Assembly (NCBI GenBank): GCA_023663915.1
Contig: JAMPGN010000020.1
Location: 1-31,038 of the forward strand
Source: Eubacterium sp.
GTDB taxonomy: Bacteria > Bacillota_A > Clostridia > Lachnospirales > Lachnospiraceae
Reading direction: 5' to 3'
DNA length: 31,038 bases
A model generated the notes under the pieces. It ran no database searches. It was not told where the DNA came from and was given only the letters and a program-made list of their open reading frames with translations. Position 1 is the stretch's first letter. Each line of letters begins with the position of its first letter. A program made the translations under genes and the position numbers. This document shows, one piece after another, positions 1 through 6,758 of the stretch.

Positions 1-105
1 CAGTTCTAACAGGTAACTCTTATTTTGAAAAAGATCAAGGAATACGCTGTTTTTTGCAGTACGCCTTGCTATAACCTCCTGTGTCTGCCCTGTATTGTCC
101 TGCAC
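1..105 (-). CDS. Rpn-type / PD-(D/E)XK family putative transposase-nuclease, N-terminus only
   Basis: This gene is cut by the left window edge; 35 codons are visible, starting at GTG (103-105). A GAGG ribosome binding site sits seven bases before the GTG and no other start lies close upstream in frame. The visible protein contains RRTAKNSVFLDLFQNKSYLL. That resembles the start of the Rpn / TIGR01784-type proteins (recombination-promoting nuclease or putative transposase family) that are abundant in Lachnospiraceae and begin with a similar K-N-S-V-F-x-D-L-F motif. The catalytic part lies outside the window, so activity cannot be judged. It has its own promoter (172-200) and follows hsdM on the same strand. 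The family call rests on a short motif only. Confidence 0.5.
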   Translation of the reverse strand, partial: MQDNTGQTQEVIARRTAKNSVFLDLFQNKSYLLEL

Positions 106-171
106 CTTATCACCTCGGTTTCTTAAAATCTGTGACAGAAGATAATATAAATGACTCCTTAACACACCCTA

Positions 172-200
172 ATTATACAGAAAAATGTTCATGTTTACAA
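172..200 (-). promoter_or_regulatory. Promoter for the Rpn-type gene
   Basis: On the minus strand a perfect -10 box TATAAT (172-177) is preceded, after exactly 17 bases, by TTGTAA (195-200), which matches the -35 consensus at four of six positions. The predicted start is near 165, giving a leader of about 60 bases before the GTG. This suggests that the gene is transcribed independently of hsdM, which ends at 254. Confidence 0.55.
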
Positions 201-253
201 TAAAATTCACATTAAATTTCTCTCTTCCTCTGCTTCCTCCGCCCTGCCATCAC

Positions 254-2020
254 TTACTTACTCCCTTTGCCGAACAACTTTTCGATAGAGTCCATGATTT
301 CTTTTTCACGATTCACGATCCTTTCTGCAATCACTTCCGCTTTCTCCGGTGCTTCGTATTTATAGAAATATCTGGTAAAAGGAATCTCATACCCGACTTT
401 TGTCTTGGATTTTTCAATCCATGCTTCGGGATTGTAGGGTTTTACTTCCCGGTCAAAATAGCTGTCGATATCTTCCGTCAAAGGTACATTCTCGAAATCT
501 CTTTTGGATGCATCTGCCACAGGCTGACTCTTTTTGCCTTTCGTGATTATTTTTCCGTCTTCATCATAAGAGGGGCTTTCAATCTGGATTCTGTTAAATC
601 CAAACTCCTCATTGCCAAAAATCTTGCTCTCGCATAGTTTACCATCCAACTCATAGGTTTTGTTACAAAACTCCCCATATGCGGTGACGATGACTCCCCT
701 GCACGCATCCGTAATATCATTTCGTTTGCTTCCAATATTTCTTCTTCTCGACACCACCATCTTGGATGCGTCGATGAGCTGCACTTTTCCCCGTCGGTGT
801 GCCGATTTCTTCTTGGAAATAATCCAGATATAGGTAGTAATGCCCGTATTATAAAATACATCGGTTGACAACTGCACGATAGCATCTAACCAATCGTTTT
901 CGATCATATATCTTCTGATTTCTGACTCACCCGATTCCGCTGCCCCTGTAAAAAGGGGAGAACCATTGTGAATAATCGCCATCCTGCCATCCGCTTTCAA
1001 TTTGGCGATTCCGTTCAAATCAAAAAGCATCTGTCCATCACTTATTTTGGGCAGACCGACCGAAAACCGACCTTGATCACCGAGTTTTGCCTCTGCTTCT
1101 ACTGCGTTTTTCTCAACTTTCCATTCGATTCCGAAGGGCGGATTGCTGATAATATAGTCGAATGTGTAACCTTTAAACTTATCATCAGACAGCGTATTTC
1201 CCTGTCTCATATTGTCGCTGTTGCCGCCGCGAATCAGCATATCCGCTTTTGCGATCGCGAAAGTTTCGGGATTCAGCTCCTGCCCGAACACTTTGACATC
1301 TGCCTGCGCGTCCAGCTCAAGAAGCCGCTCCGTCATACAGGTAAGCATCTGGCTTGTGCCCATCGTCATGTCATAGACGGTCTTTGCAACGCCTTCTTCA
1401 ATCATGGTGTCTCTGTCTTCCGAAATCAGCAGATCCGTCATGAGATAAATGATATCTCTCGATGTGAAATGCGCACCTGCCTGCTCATCGTAGGACTCCG
1501 AAAATCTCCGTACCAAGTCTTCAAAAATATAGCCCATGTCAACTGCGGTAATCTTATCTGCGCCCATGTACGCCGCCGGTCTGTTAAAAGCCTCGATAAT
1601 TAGAAACAACATTCCGTTGCCTGCAAGTTTCGTGATTTCCCTGTCGAAATCAAAATTCTCAATAATATCCTGTACATTGTCGGAAAATCCGTTGAGATAC
1701 TCTCTGAAATTCTTTTCCATGTGCGTCGCGTCATTACAAAGCTTCTGGAAATCAAACGGGCTAATATTGTAAAATTTATATCCCGATGCCGTTTCCAAAA
1801 ATCCGTCGATCACTTCCAAATGTTTCACCTTTTCATAGGTATCCCAGACATTCTGCCTTGTCGGTGCAAGCACATCATTAAAACGCTTGATGACACACAT
1901 CGGAAGAATCACTTTGCCGTACTCATGAGGTTTGTAATATTCTCGTATCAAGTCCGCAATCGACCAGATCAGATTCGATTTTTCCTGTATATTTGCCGTC
2001 GTCTGTGTGTGTATATTCAT
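254..2020 (-). CDS. hsdM: Type I restriction-modification DNA methyltransferase subunit M (HsdM), solitary in this window
   Basis: HsdM transfers a methyl group from S-adenosylmethionine to adenine N6 and normally works as an M2S complex with the specificity subunit HsdS. Visible here are an HsdM N-terminal helical domain (about residues 10-140), an AdoMet motif I region (D-M-T-M-G-T-S-Q, about 217-224), the acidic GQELNPET segment, and the catalytic NPPFG at about 293-297. The length of 588 residues is normal, and the C-terminal helices look intact. Motif I departs from the usual DPxxGTGG form. I chose the ATG at 2018-2020 because AAAGGA lies 12 bases upstream. The ATG at 2039-2041 has no Shine-Dalgarno sequence and lies only about 14 bases from a TATAAT, but it cannot be excluded. 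Neither hsdS nor hsdR is present on either side; a divergent membrane protein gene lies upstream and an Rpn-type gene downstream. Confidence 0.88.
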   Translation of the reverse strand: MNIHTQTTANIQEKSNLIWSIADLIREYYKPHEYGKVILPMCVIKRFNDVLAPTRQNVWDTYEKVKHLEVIDGFLETASGYKFYNISPFDFQKLCNDATHMEKNFREYLNGFSDNVQDIIENFDFDREITKLAGNGMLFLIIEAFNRPAAYMGADKITAVDMGYIFEDLVRRFSESYDEQAGAHFTSRDIIYLMTDLLISEDRDTMIEEGVAKTVYDMTMGTSQMLTCMTERLLELDAQADVKVFGQELNPETFAIAKADMLIRGGNSDNMRQGNTLSDDKFKGYTFDYIISNPPFGIEWKVEKNAVEAEAKLGDQGRFSVGLPKISDGQMLFDLNGIAKLKADGRMAIIHNGSPLFTGAAESGESEIRRYMIENDWLDAIVQLSTDVFYNTGITTYIWIISKKKSAHRRGKVQLIDASKMVVSRRRNIGSKRNDITDACRGVIVTAYGEFCNKTYELDGKLCESKIFGNEEFGFNRIQIESPSYDEDGKIITKGKKSQPVADASKRDFENVPLTEDIDSYFDREVKPYNPEAWIEKSKTKVGYEIPFTRYFYKYEAPEKAEVIAERIVNREKEIMDSIEKLFGKGSK

Positions 2021-2271
2021 ATTAGAAGTTTGTCCTTTCATTTGTGTGCATAGTATTATAGGCTGTGTATTATAAGTGCGTTATAAGTTTTTATTTTGTG
2101 ATTGCACGTGAGAGATTCGTAAAGGATTCCTTTGGTATTTTAGCATAAATTCAAAGAATTTGATATAGACAAAGACAAACCAACATCCTTCTACCAAAAC
2201 CCGTATAATCCCCCACCCAGCAGAATATACATAAATAACCCCACAGAATCAAGAAAGACGCCGCCGTCATC
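2021..2271. other. Divergent intergenic region between hsdM and ylbJ-like gene
   Basis: This AT-rich stretch separates the two divergent genes. On the minus strand there are two TATAAT boxes (2055-2060 and 2069-2074) facing hsdM, but neither has a convincing -35 box. On the plus strand a TATAAT occurs at 2204-2209 facing the ylbJ-like gene, again with a poor -35. No hairpin, RNA gene or small ORF with a ribosome binding site was seen. Confidence 0.35.
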
Positions 2272-3252
2272 ATGAATAAAATCGACAAATTCTACCGTTT
2301 TCTCTTCACAGATTTAGCCTTATATCTGATTGTCCTGCTCCTTCGTTATCCGGCACTCTCTTTAGAGTACGCGTCCACCGGACTGAATCTATGGATCGTC
2401 AAGATGGTTCCTACGCTACTCCCGTTCATGATCCTCTCCGGCATCATGATTCGTATGAATCTGACGGAAGGATTTGTCAGTTTACTCCATCCGTTGCTTC
2501 ACCGTATTTATGGCACATCCAAAAACGGCTCCTATACGATCGTGATGGGATTTTTATGCGGTTTTCCCATGGGTGCAAGAATCATCGGAGAACTCTATGA
2601 AGCAGGTAAACTATCCCGCGAGGAGAGTTCACGTCTCCTGTATTTTTGCAATAATATCGGTCCGATTTATTTCTTGAGCTATGTCATTCCAACGCTTGCC
2701 ATCGAAAAACCTTTGCTGCCGCTCCTTATCATGTACGGTATTCCTCTGTTATACGGATTTGTGCTTTTCCGTGCACCATTGTTAAATCGGCTATTGTTAC
2801 CCTCTAACAAACAGAATCGAGCGCCTGCACATGCTGTACCTTTCGCTTCCTATGAAAGCAAACCTATTCATGCAACATCTTCACAACGCATGTCGCTCCT
2901 TGCTGCCATCGATGCTTCGGTACTGTCGGGGCTGCTTGGTATCGCTAAGTTAGGGGGATATATGGTTTTCTTTAACCTACTCAATATCGCTTTTGTGCCT
3001 TTTCGGAATGTCAATCCGACTTTCTTAAGTCTGTATCAGTGTATATTGGAGATAACCAGCGGAATTGACCATGCTGGTCAGTCGCTTTTTTATCCGATAC
3101 TGATTCTGTTGCCGTTCGGGGGATTCTCCTGCATCGCCCAGACTTACAGCATGATTTGCCATACCGATCTGTCTATCCGACGTTACATATTCCATAAGGT
3201 GATACAGACTGCCATCACTTCACTGTGCTATTTGTGGATATTCTTTTTATAA
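2272..3252 (+). CDS. YlbJ-like polytopic membrane protein (nucleoside-recognition Gate domain family)
   Basis: This 326-residue protein has about eight hydrophobic segments. Two conserved stretches fit the SpmA/YlbJ 'Gate' family: GFPMGAR (97-103) with CNNIGPIYF (126-134), and a second-half GGFSCIAQTYSM (283-294). In Bacillus subtilis YlbJ is an integral membrane protein needed for spore heat resistance and is encoded next to rsmD and coaD, which are also found about 3 kb away here; that synteny supports the call. What the protein transports or recognises is not established. It is the only gene on the plus strand in the window and is convergent with the amidase gene. No strong Shine-Dalgarno sequence precedes the ATG, so the exact start is moderately uncertain. 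It could instead belong to a neighbouring Gate subfamily. Confidence 0.65.
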   Translation: MNKIDKFYRFLFTDLALYLIVLLLRYPALSLEYASTGLNLWIVKMVPTLLPFMILSGIMIRMNLTEGFVSLLHPLLHRIYGTSKNGSYTIVMGFLCGFPMGARIIGELYEAGKLSREESSRLLYFCNNIGPIYFLSYVIPTLAIEKPLLPLLIMYGIPLLYGFVLFRAPLLNRLLLPSNKQNRAPAHAVPFASYESKPIHATSSQRMSLLAAIDASVLSGLLGIAKLGGYMVFFNLLNIAFVPFRNVNPTFLSLYQCILEITSGIDHAGQSLFYPILILLPFGGFSCIAQTYSMICHTDLSIRRYIFHKVIQTAITSLCYLWIFFL

Positions 3253-3290
3253 CTGTGCAGACCATAATTTATACCTTTCACCCTACCGCT

Positions 3291-3353
3291 GTTTGACATA
3301 TTTTTTATTATTCCTTTCTAAGGCACAAACAGTTTGTGAAAGCTTTGTCAAAC
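3291..3353. repeat. Nested inverted repeats between convergent genes
   Basis: An outer 8-base inverted repeat, GTTTGACA (3291-3298) and TGTCAAAC (3346-3353), encloses a perfect palindrome CACAAAC-A-GTTTGTG (3324-3338). The element lies between the ylbJ-like stop and the amidase stop. It lacks a clear U-tract directly after the stem on either strand, so it is not a textbook terminator, though it may slow convergent transcription. Confidence 0.4.
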
Positions 3354-3364
3354 TCCCCCACTCT

Positions 3365-4780
3365 TCATTTCTTTGGTCTTTGGCGTCTCCTACGCTTTTT
3401 TCGGCGTTTGTATTTCCTGCTGCTAAGGATGAGTACCATGGAAATTGTCATCGCAAGAACCAGCAATGCGCACACAATACACACCGTCAGGAAATAAGTA
3501 AAGGACAGCGGTTTCTCCGTCTCTTGTTCCGGTAACGTTCTTGTGCGGACAGTTCTTGTCTGCTCTTGTTCCGTCACCGCCGACTCCGACGCACTCTCAA
3601 GAGCTTCCTGCGCCGCCAGTTCTGCCGCAATTTCTTCCTCCGTCTTATAATCCATGGATGGCAGGGAAATCATATTACTTGTAGTATACAGATCATATCC
3701 GTTATATCCATTGACTACGATCTGTGGTACAATACGCGGCGGCACCTGCATGGTAAACTCAAAAGTGTCTGCGGTTTTATCCGGCCATCTTTGAAGCTGG
3801 GAAAAAGTCTGCCCGTTATCATAGCTATAAGTATAATAGAGCATTCCACTGTCATAATCTGCAGCGGATACCTGCACTTTCACTTCCCCATTCTGCATAT
3901 TCTGATCGATCACTTCGATCATACAGATATCAGGTTCCGTCCTGTCGGGTGAAACCACATGGGAAGGCACATTGACAGATACGTTCTGGTAATTGCTATA
4001 ATCTACGCCGAGTTCTGAGGAACTTAGCTGAAAATATTTGGCAACGGCAGTCGCATCCAATTTACCGAATGTCAGAAGTTTCTCGTTGTGGTCATAGAAT
4101 GACTGGTCGTTCTCTTGGTCTAAGTGGCAATGCTCTATCAGCACACAGGGGATATCTCTTTCTACCGACTGACGGATGATTCCGTAGTAGTCCGTTCCCT
4201 TGTCATTGAGTCTCGTCTTGATGCCTCTCGAATACAGTCCGAGCTCCTGTAACATATCGATTTCAACGCTGGCAAAACGATAGCCTTTGCTGTAGTTTTC
4301 CCCGAATGCCGACACCCAGCATTCCGCTCCGAACAGTGTATGATTCGCGGACATATTAAAATGCAGGCAGAACAGAAAATCAGCATTGACGCTCTTAGCA
4401 TATTCACAACGTTCTTCCAAGGAAAGTTCTTGGTCGCCAGTTCGGGTCATGTAGACCTTGATTCCATCGTATTTTTCTAATTCTTCCCGCATGGCATTTG
4501 CCACGATCATAGTCATTTCTTTCTCGGTATAGTCCTCATACTCTCCGCCGAGATTTTCCCCGCCGTGACCGGGGTCAATCACGACGATAATCTCTTCCGG
4601 TTCTGCTGACTCAAGTATTGCCGGATTCTGCTCTCCGTCGTCCGGCTGCTGTTCTTCCTGCGCATAGACAGTAAAATCCCACATAAATGGACACATTTCT
4701 ATCAGCCTAACCCCTATCAGCACAGAGACCACAAAATACCATATGCACTTGTATACTCTGCAATTTTTTATGTCTTTCAA
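3365..4780 (-). CDS. N-acetylmuramoyl-L-alanine amidase (Amidase_3), membrane-anchored
   Basis: This enzyme should cleave the bond between N-acetylmuramic acid and L-alanine in peptidoglycan, outside the cytoplasmic membrane. After an N-terminal hydrophobic segment (about 12-30, signal peptide or anchor) comes an Amidase_3 domain (about 64-250). Its zinc-site and catalytic residues are visible: DPGHGG (H72), E86 in TEKE, LHFNMS (H140) and the catalytic E216 in LIEHCH. A beta-rich extracellular region (about 280-375) and an acidic Ala/Glu linker follow. A transmembrane helix (427-453) then leads to a strongly basic cytoplasmic tail (455-471). The start is TTG at 4778-4780, supported by AAGGA nine bases upstream; the next Met is residue 29 and would destroy the signal segment. 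The order secretion signal - enzyme - C-terminal anchor with a Lys/Arg tail is unusual for the family, whose members are often soluble or carry wall-binding repeats. Confidence 0.85.
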   Translation of the reverse strand: MKDIKNCRVYKCIWYFVVSVLIGVRLIEMCPFMWDFTVYAQEEQQPDDGEQNPAILESAEPEEIIVVIDPGHGGENLGGEYEDYTEKEMTMIVANAMREELEKYDGIKVYMTRTGDQELSLEERCEYAKSVNADFLFCLHFNMSANHTLFGAECWVSAFGENYSKGYRFASVEIDMLQELGLYSRGIKTRLNDKGTDYYGIIRQSVERDIPCVLIEHCHLDQENDQSFYDHNEKLLTFGKLDATAVAKYFQLSSSELGVDYSNYQNVSVNVPSHVVSPDRTEPDICMIEVIDQNMQNGEVKVQVSAADYDSGMLYYTYSYDNGQTFSQLQRWPDKTADTFEFTMQVPPRIVPQIVVNGYNGYDLYTTSNMISLPSMDYKTEEEIAAELAAQEALESASESAVTEQEQTRTVRTRTLPEQETEKPLSFTYFLTVCIVCALLVLAMTISMVLILSSRKYKRRKKRRRRQRPKK

Positions 4781-4806
4781 TTTATCAAGTCCTTATTCAC
4801 TAATTC

Positions 4807-4836
4807 AAGATATGGTAAATTCTTTTTAACAGACAA
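4807..4836 (-). promoter_or_regulatory. Possible promoter of the amidase gene
   Basis: TTGTCT (4831-4836) and TATCTT (4807-4812) on the minus strand are 18 bases apart, each matching the sigma-A consensus at four of six positions. The distance to the TTG start is suitable. The match is weak, and the assignment is only that this is the best-looking site in the gap. Confidence 0.3.
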
Positions 4837-4844
4837 ACTTCCGC

Positions 4845-4878
4845 TATACTCCTAGATTTAGTATACTTCTAGATTTAG
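4845..4878. repeat. Two-copy 17-bp tandem repeat upstream of the amidase
   Basis: TATACTCCTAGATTTAG (4845-4861) is directly followed by TATACTTCTAGATTTAG (4862-4878), 16 of 17 bases identical. The repeat lies 65-98 bases upstream of the amidase start, just beyond the candidate promoter, and 40 bases from the terminator of the coaD operon. It could be a duplicated regulator site or a chance duplication. Confidence 0.6.
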
Positions 4879-4917
4879 CATTTCCGAAATTTCCCAACGC
4901 TGTCCCAAACTCGAAAT

Positions 4918-4943
4918 GAGCCGGCTTCCAGAGAAACCAGCTC
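4918..4943 (-). terminator. Terminator of the topoisomerase-rsmD-coaD-coiled-coil operon
   Basis: The two 11-base arms (4918-4928 and 4933-4943) pair completely, allowing two G-T pairs, around a 4-base loop. On the minus strand the stem is followed by ATTTCGAGTTT, a modest T-rich tail. On the plus strand it is followed by ATAATATTTTC, so it may work in both directions. It sits 53 bases past the coiled-coil gene stop. Confidence 0.55.
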
Positions 4944-4995
4944 ATAATATTTTCATTCCACATACAATAACGAATGCCGTTTATGTAACACAATC

Positions 4996-5598
4996 CTACA
5001 TCAAATTCAATTCCGCCGGCTCCGAGTCGCCCTCCGCTTCTTTGAGCATCTGCTCCACCTGTGCCGGACGAAGCTCCGCACGGTTGGCTTTGACCGTTTC
5101 ATTATAACTGTTAATTGTGTTATAGAAACTTTGGTAATGCTCCGTCGTCGTTGCAAGCGTCGCCGTCATGGCAGTCTCCAGATTGGCAAGCATATCATCC
5201 AAATACTGCATTGCTGACGTTCTAACTCCGTTTGCCTCCATCGTCGCATTGTTCAGAATCTCCTGTGCCTGCACGGTCGCCATCTTAACGACTTCGTTTG
5301 CCTGTGCATACGCCTGTTGCATGATCTCATGCTCATTAATTAACTCCGTCGTCTGCACGGTTGCATCCTTAATCAATGCCTCCGCCTTCGCGCGCGCGTC
5401 ATTTAAGATCGCTTCCTTGTTGGTGATAATCTTCTGGTAACGTTTGATCTCATCCGGTGTCTTCATGCGAAGTTCGCGCAAAAGCTCGTCAATCTCTTCT
5501 TTATTCACAATAATATTCGTCTTGGATAGAGGCTGATATTTGCAGCCGTCAATATAGTCTTCAATTTCATCGATCAGTTGTTCGATTCTACTGCTCAT
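4996..5598 (-). CDS. Coiled-coil protein of the coaD operon (ATPase subunit H / DivIVA-like, function unknown)
   Basis: This is a 200-residue, almost wholly helical protein. Residues about 1-60 carry a short basic/acidic start with the phrase NKEEIDELLRELR. Residues about 60-150 form a long Ala/Glu/Lys-rich coiled coil (KAEALIKDA, QANEVVKMA, QAQEILNNA repeats at about 11-residue steps). There is no transmembrane segment. The pattern resembles DivIVA-like proteins and those annotated loosely as V-type ATPase subunit H in Clostridia; neither gives a demonstrated function. It starts at an ATG with GGAG five bases upstream, and that ribosome binding site overlaps the coaD stop, so the two genes are almost certainly co-transcribed. 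A strong hairpin follows the stop. Confidence 0.7.
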   Translation of the reverse strand: MSSRIEQLIDEIEDYIDGCKYQPLSKTNIIVNKEEIDELLRELRMKTPDEIKRYQKIITNKEAILNDARAKAEALIKDATVQTTELINEHEIMQQAYAQANEVVKMATVQAQEILNNATMEANGVRTSAMQYLDDMLANLETAMTATLATTTEHYQSFYNTINSYNETVKANRAELRPAQVEQMLKEAEGDSEPAELNLM

Positions 5599-5606
5599 CT
5601 TTACTC

Positions 5607-6095
5607 CTACCTGTTATATCCATATTTTTCATAGATCAATCTGCAGACAAACTCCGGTACACATTGGGAAATATCTCCGTTAAAGCTAGCGATCTCCCTC
5701 ACGGTTGAGGAACTTAGATACGCATATTCCAGACTGGTCGTTAAGAACATCGTGTCAAGCTCTCCACCGGAAAACTTTCGGTTCGTCTGTGCAATCTGTA
5801 ATTCATATTCAAAATCCGTAAACGCACGAAGTCCTCTGATTGCCACATGAATATCCTGTTCTCTGGCATAATCAATCAACAGACCACTAAAGGAATCGAT
5901 CTTGACATTCGGCAAATCCTTTGTAGCCTCTTCTAACATCTTAACACGTTCTTCCACAGAAAACAATGGAGTCTTTGTTTTATTATTCAACACGCTGACC
6001 GTTAATTCATCAAAAATTTCAGCCGCGCGCCTGATAATATCCAAATGCCCGAACGTAACAGGGTCGAAACTTCCCGGATAAATTGCTGCTTTCAT
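5607..6095 (-). CDS. coaD: Phosphopantetheine adenylyltransferase
   Basis: CoaD joins ATP and 4'-phosphopantetheine to give dephospho-CoA, the penultimate step of coenzyme A synthesis, in the cytosol. The 162-residue protein has the nucleotidyltransferase signatures of the family: [11 protein letters not shown] with the T-x-G-H motif ending at H17, AIRGLR (85-90), and LSSSTVRE (127-134). The length is normal. I place the start at the ATG at 6093-6095, which matches the conserved [12 protein letters not shown] start and has AGG six bases upstream. An in-frame ATG 15 bases earlier directly abuts its Shine-Dalgarno sequence and is less likely. A candidate promoter with palindromes lies in the 111-base gap after rsmD, and the coiled-coil gene follows after 8 bases. 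Confidence 0.95.
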   Translation of the reverse strand: MKAAIYPGSFDPVTFGHLDIIRRAAEIFDELTVSVLNNKTKTPLFSVEERVKMLEEATKDLPNVKIDSFSGLLIDYAREQDIHVAIRGLRAFTDFEYELQIAQTNRKFSGGELDTMFLTTSLEYAYLSSSTVREIASFNGDISQCVPEFVCRLIYEKYGYNR

Positions 6096-6136
6096 AGACC
6101 ACCTATGCATCCTCTCAAATTATTGGCTGTTTTATC

Positions 6137-6165
6137 CATCATAAATCACTTTTGCAAAAATGTCT
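6137..6165 (-). promoter_or_regulatory. Candidate coaD promoter with palindrome in its spacer
   Basis: On the minus strand AAGACA (6160-6165) and TATGAT (6137-6142) are 17 bases apart, matching consensus at four and five of six positions. The 10-base palindrome TTTTGCAAAA (6149-6158) fills the spacer and recurs at 6191-6200. The start would be near 6130, leaving a 35-base leader before the coaD ATG. Confidence 0.4.
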
Positions 6166-6206
6166 TTAGTTTTTTCCATTTTTTTGAAATTTTTGCAAAA
6201 ATATAT

Positions 6207-6758
6207 TCAATTATGTTTACGGCAGAAAACATGTTTGTTTGTTTTATAGCATTTTTCTTTGATAAGTTCAAATCCCATCCCATTTAGATAGGAAAAATCA
6301 TTGTCAAGCAACGCCTCAATGACAATCAATGTATTCCCGGTCACATAAGGAAGGTTATGCAACATTTGAAGCGCCTGCCTCTCATAACCCATATCGTAAG
6401 GCGGGTCCATAAAGATCACATCCGCCTCTTTCTCACGGATTCCAGACAGTGCGCTCAATACGTCTTGTTTTAGGACGGTCGCCCGATCTGTAAACTTCGT
6501 AAATTGAAGGTTTTCGTTGATACAGGTGATCGCATTCTTATGATTCTCCACGAAATAGGCATGCCGCGCACCCCTGCTGAGCGCTTCGATGCCAATGCCG
6601 CCGCTGCCGCTGTATAGGTCTATAAAAATGGCATCGCTCAGATAAGGCTGCAACATATTGAACAAAGTTTCCTTAATCCTGTCTGTAGTTGGTCTCGTAT
6701 CCATGCCATCCGGAGTCTTTAAACGCAGACTCCTCGCGGTTCCCGCTATGACTCTCAT
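6207..6758 (-). CDS. rsmD: 16S rRNA (guanine966-N2)-methyltransferase
   Basis: RsmD methylates G966 (E. coli numbering) of 16S rRNA in the small ribosomal subunit, using S-adenosylmethionine. The 183-residue protein starts with the family's typical [13 protein letters not shown], followed by TRPTTDRIKETLFN. Motif I, DLYSGSGGIGIEAL, is at 47-60 and the catalytic DPPY is at 118-121. The length is normal. Its ATG overlaps the stop of the topoisomerase A gene by four bases (ATGA), and an AAGGTGAGG ribosome binding site lies in the end of that gene, so translation is probably coupled. The rsmD-coaD adjacency is widely conserved in Firmicutes. Confidence 0.95.
   Translation of the reverse strand: MRVIAGTARSLRLKTPDGMDTRPTTDRIKETLFNMLQPYLSDAIFIDLYSGSGGIGIEALSRGARHAYFVENHKNAITCINENLQFTKFTDRATVLKQDVLSALSGIREKEADVIFMDPPYDMGYERQALQMLHNLPYVTGNTLIVIEALLDNDFSYLNGMGFELIKEKCYKTNKHVFCRKHN

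Noticed and set aside
968..1603. Plus-strand open frame of 211 codons opposite hsdM
   Set aside because: It lies wholly within the HsdM catalytic region on the other strand and shows no recognisable motif.
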